A DNA stretch of 7,395 nucleotides from Nitrospirota bacterium. GTDB lineage: Bacteria > Nitrospirota_A > Leptospirillia > Leptospirillales > Leptospirillaceae. Each line of letters starts with the position of its first letter. Position 1 is the first letter of the stretch. The notes below the pieces were generated by a model. That model saw only the letters and a program-made list of their open reading frames with translations, made no database searches and was not told the origin of the DNA. The translations under genes were made by a program, and so were the position numbers. The DNA lies in the NCBI GenBank assembly GCA_027415455.1, contig DAIBSV010000092.1:1-7395 (forward strand). Direction: 5' to 3'. Of this stretch, positions 6,477 to 7,395 are shown piece after piece.

Positions 6477-6721
6477 TCGCTCGATCCAAAGGCCGAGATA
6501 GAGCGAGACCTTTCGGAGCCGGAATTCAGGGAGGCCGGGAGGTCATCGAGGATGAATTCTCCGGCCTGGACGAACTCCTCTGGCACGAAAACCGACGGAT
6601 TGACGCAGAAGCAAATCGCGTCCCGGAGAGGGGTTCCCAACCGGCTCTTGCCCGAACCGGATCGACGCAGGGCTCCGGAAAACATTCTCCTTCCATAACC
6701 GGAATCTCCTTCGTGCGGAAG
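6477..6721 (+). pseudogene. Decayed second HigA-type antitoxin gene
   Basis: Directly after the intact antitoxin the plus strand holds antitoxin-like pieces in alternating frames: ERDLSEPEFREA (about 6498-6533, resembling WMEDPAFKAEY), IEDEFSGLDELL (6545-6580, resembling LEDEFATLDALL), GLTQKQIASRRGV (6597-6635, resembling HLTQTEVAARMGV), then ALARTGSTQGSGKHSPSI (6644-6697, resembling ALARIESSLGSRRHSPSL). Distances between matched motifs differ from the intact gene only by small indels: PEF to EDEF 23 against 24 bases, EDEF to LTQ 52 against 54, LTQ to ALAR 44 against 45, ALAR to HSPS 39 against 39. This points to a real homologue broken by about three small indels. No start codon or RBS is obvious, and no matching toxin remnant is seen upstream. 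Confidence 0.72.
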
Positions 6722-6903
6722 ATTCCGGCGGTCTCCTGGCTCGAGCCCGACAACCGGGACAGCCCGGGGTTTGCGAGCCCCTACGGGACCATCTCCCGGC
6801 CGAACCAGCCGTCGATTTCCCCAGCATCGACCGCGGGGAGGCCGAGCAGGACGAGTATTTCTCCCGGGGCTTCTACCCCTGACCTTGCCCCATAAGTAGG
6901 GGG
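6722..6903. other. Unassigned spacer between antitoxin relic and DruA-family gene
   Basis: No supported gene. One frame (6712-6882, plus) is open without a start codon and ends in DEYFSRGFYP followed by TGA. It reads like protein sequence towards its end, but I recognise no family, so it may be the tail of another decayed gene or chance in GC-rich DNA. The GGGGGTGGACACGGCC just after this stretch may be the left edge of the element carrying the DruA-family gene. Confidence 0.3.
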
Positions 6904-6932
6904 TGGACACGGCCAAAGTTTTCGTGTAGTCT
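6904..6932 (+). promoter_or_regulatory. Possible promoter of the DruA-family gene
   Basis: TGGACA (6904-6909, 5 of 6 to TTGACA), a 17-base spacer, and TAGTCT (6927-6932, only 3 of 6 to the -10 consensus). The predicted start would be at or just before the ATG at 6939, with no ribosome binding site visible. The -10 box is weak, so this is tentative. Confidence 0.3.
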
Positions 6933-6938
6933 GTGGGC

Positions 6939-7343
6939 ATGAAAATCTTCGGCCAGACTCTCGACACATCGATTCTCGACACGATCCGGGAAGAGGCGGC
7001 CTCTGCCGTTTCGCGGAGCTCCCTGGCGCGGAAGGTGTGCGAGTTCCTGGGATGGAAGGGAGCGAACGGGAAGCCCAAGGAGATGAACGCCCGGCTTCTC
7101 CTGAACAAGCTCGAGAGGACGGGGGAGGTTGTCCTTCCCCCGTCCCGCGGTCCTGTTCCGGGATGGAGACCGCCGGAGGAGACGGATCCCCTCTGGCAGA
7201 CGATGGCGGAGCCGTTCGACGGAGCTCTTTCGGAGCTCGGTCCACTCGAGATCGTGCGGGTCGCGACAAAGGAAGAGTCCCGGCTGTGGAACGCGCTCTT
7301 TTCGCGGTATCATTATCTGGGGTTTACTCAGGTGAAATTATAA
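6939..7343 (+). pseudogene. DruA/DUF4338 family protein, N-terminal part only, disrupted
   Basis: The frame from ATG 6939 matches the start of DruA (DUF4338) family proteins: MKIFGQTL, a winged-helix-like segment with SRSSLARKVCEFLGW (26-39) and GKPKEMNARLLLNKLERTG (44-62), and the signature LWNALFSRYHYLGF (117-129). Family members are several times longer and continue after YHYLG; here the frame leaves the family after GFT (codon 130) and stops 4 residues later at 7343. DruA is a component of Druantia anti-phage systems, but solitary DUF4338 genes are common as transposase-like or mobile genes, and none of the other Druantia genes is visible. The break coincides with TTTAC at 7323-7327, followed by AT-richer DNA with a TnpA start, so an insertion most likely interrupted the gene. 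ATG 6939 is preferred to GTG 6933 because MKI is the usual family start. Confidence 0.78.
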
Positions 7344-7395
7344 TTGGCCTCATGGAAAAGTCAACCGAACTCAGACATGGAAGACATTGCGTTTT
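7328..7395 (+). mobile_element. Left end of an IS200/IS605-type element, cut by the window edge
   Basis: The element is inferred to begin right after TTTAC (7323-7327), a target pentanucleotide known for IS605-type elements, which insert 3' of a short specific sequence without target duplication. The first 24 bases (7328-7351) are AT-rich and include the imperfect inverted repeat AGG...AATTATAATT...CCT (7330-7350), a candidate for the subterminal hairpin that TnpA recognises. The transposase start follows at 7352. The right end is outside the window, so the boundary is inferred from the broken host gene. Confidence 0.55.
7352..7395 (+). CDS. tnpA: IS200/IS605-family transposase TnpA, N-terminal 14 codons only
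   Basis: ATG at 7352 opens a frame reading MEKSTELRHGRHCV up to the window edge. The (Y/L)RHGRH-type start is characteristic of one group of IS200/IS605 TnpA (Y1 HUH single-strand transposases), where it is followed by a hydrophobic strand and the HUH motif. Only 14 codons are visible, so neither the HUH motif nor the catalytic tyrosine can be checked. Location, immediately after a TTTAC that breaks another gene, supports the call. Confidence 0.55.
   Translation, partial: MEKSTELRHGRHCV

Noticed and set aside
6712..6882. Open plus-strand stretch ending in DEYFSRGFYP
   Set aside because: No start codon or RBS and no family recognised; noted only as a possible relic within the unassigned spacer.
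5699..7108. 469-codon minus-strand frame
   Set aside because: It is antisense to the toxin, antitoxin, antitoxin relic and DruA-family start, all supported by motifs on the plus strand. No RBS or recognisable domain was seen.
6904..7343. Druantia anti-phage system
   Set aside because: Only the N-terminal third or so of a DruA-family protein is present and it is disrupted. No druB-E genes are visible, and solitary DUF4338 genes are usually mobile.
1..7395. tRNA, rRNA, CRISPR array or riboswitch
   Set aside because: No cloverleaf, CCA-ended acceptor pattern, rRNA segment, regularly spaced repeat array or recognisable riboswitch core was found on either strand.

Overview
The window joins two different kinds of DNA. 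The left three quarters (about 1-5,400) is very GC-rich, tightly packed and coded on the minus strand. It is a conserved housekeeping cluster which, in transcription order (right to left), reads tmk, holB, ricT (PSP1 family), metG and tatD. The stop and start codons overlap or nearly touch at three of the four junctions, so this looks like one operon for dTTP synthesis, the DNA polymerase III clamp loader, methionyl-tRNA charging and a TatD-type metal-dependent nuclease. tatD runs off the left edge. The gene order is shared by several bacterial lineages. Codon use is dominated by G/C third positions (CGG for Arg, CTC, CCC, TCC). I read the host as a free-living bacterium with a GC-rich genome, perhaps from a Nitrospirota- or Deltaproteobacteria-like lineage, but the sequence does not settle this.

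From about 5,366 to 5,780 lies an intergenic switch region. On the minus strand it holds a strong intrinsic terminator just upstream of tmk and a 29-codon gene for a single-span membrane peptide, which has its own ribosome binding site and a promoter buried in a long inverted repeat. On the plus strand it holds a good promoter for the next genes, with a 12-bp palindrome in its spacer.

From 5,780 to the right end the DNA is on the plus strand, less GC-rich, and accessory in character. It has a HigB/HigA-type toxin-antitoxin pair (5,780-6,458), then the frameshifted remains of a second, related antitoxin (6,477-6,721), then an unassigned stretch. Next is the N-terminal part of a DruA/DUF4338 family gene (from 6,939), whose reading frame is broken at a TTTAC sequence. 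Immediately after that TTTAC begins AT-richer DNA with the first 14 codons of what looks like an IS200/IS605-type TnpA transposase. The right side is therefore a stack of insertions and decaying genes beside a stable core operon.

The most interesting points are the probable IS200/IS605 junction inside the DruA-family gene, the decayed tandem antitoxin, the promoter/operator layout of the toxin-antitoxin operon (which predicts a leaderless toxin mRNA), and the unannotated small membrane protein with its palindromic promoter. I do not see a complete new multi-gene system here.
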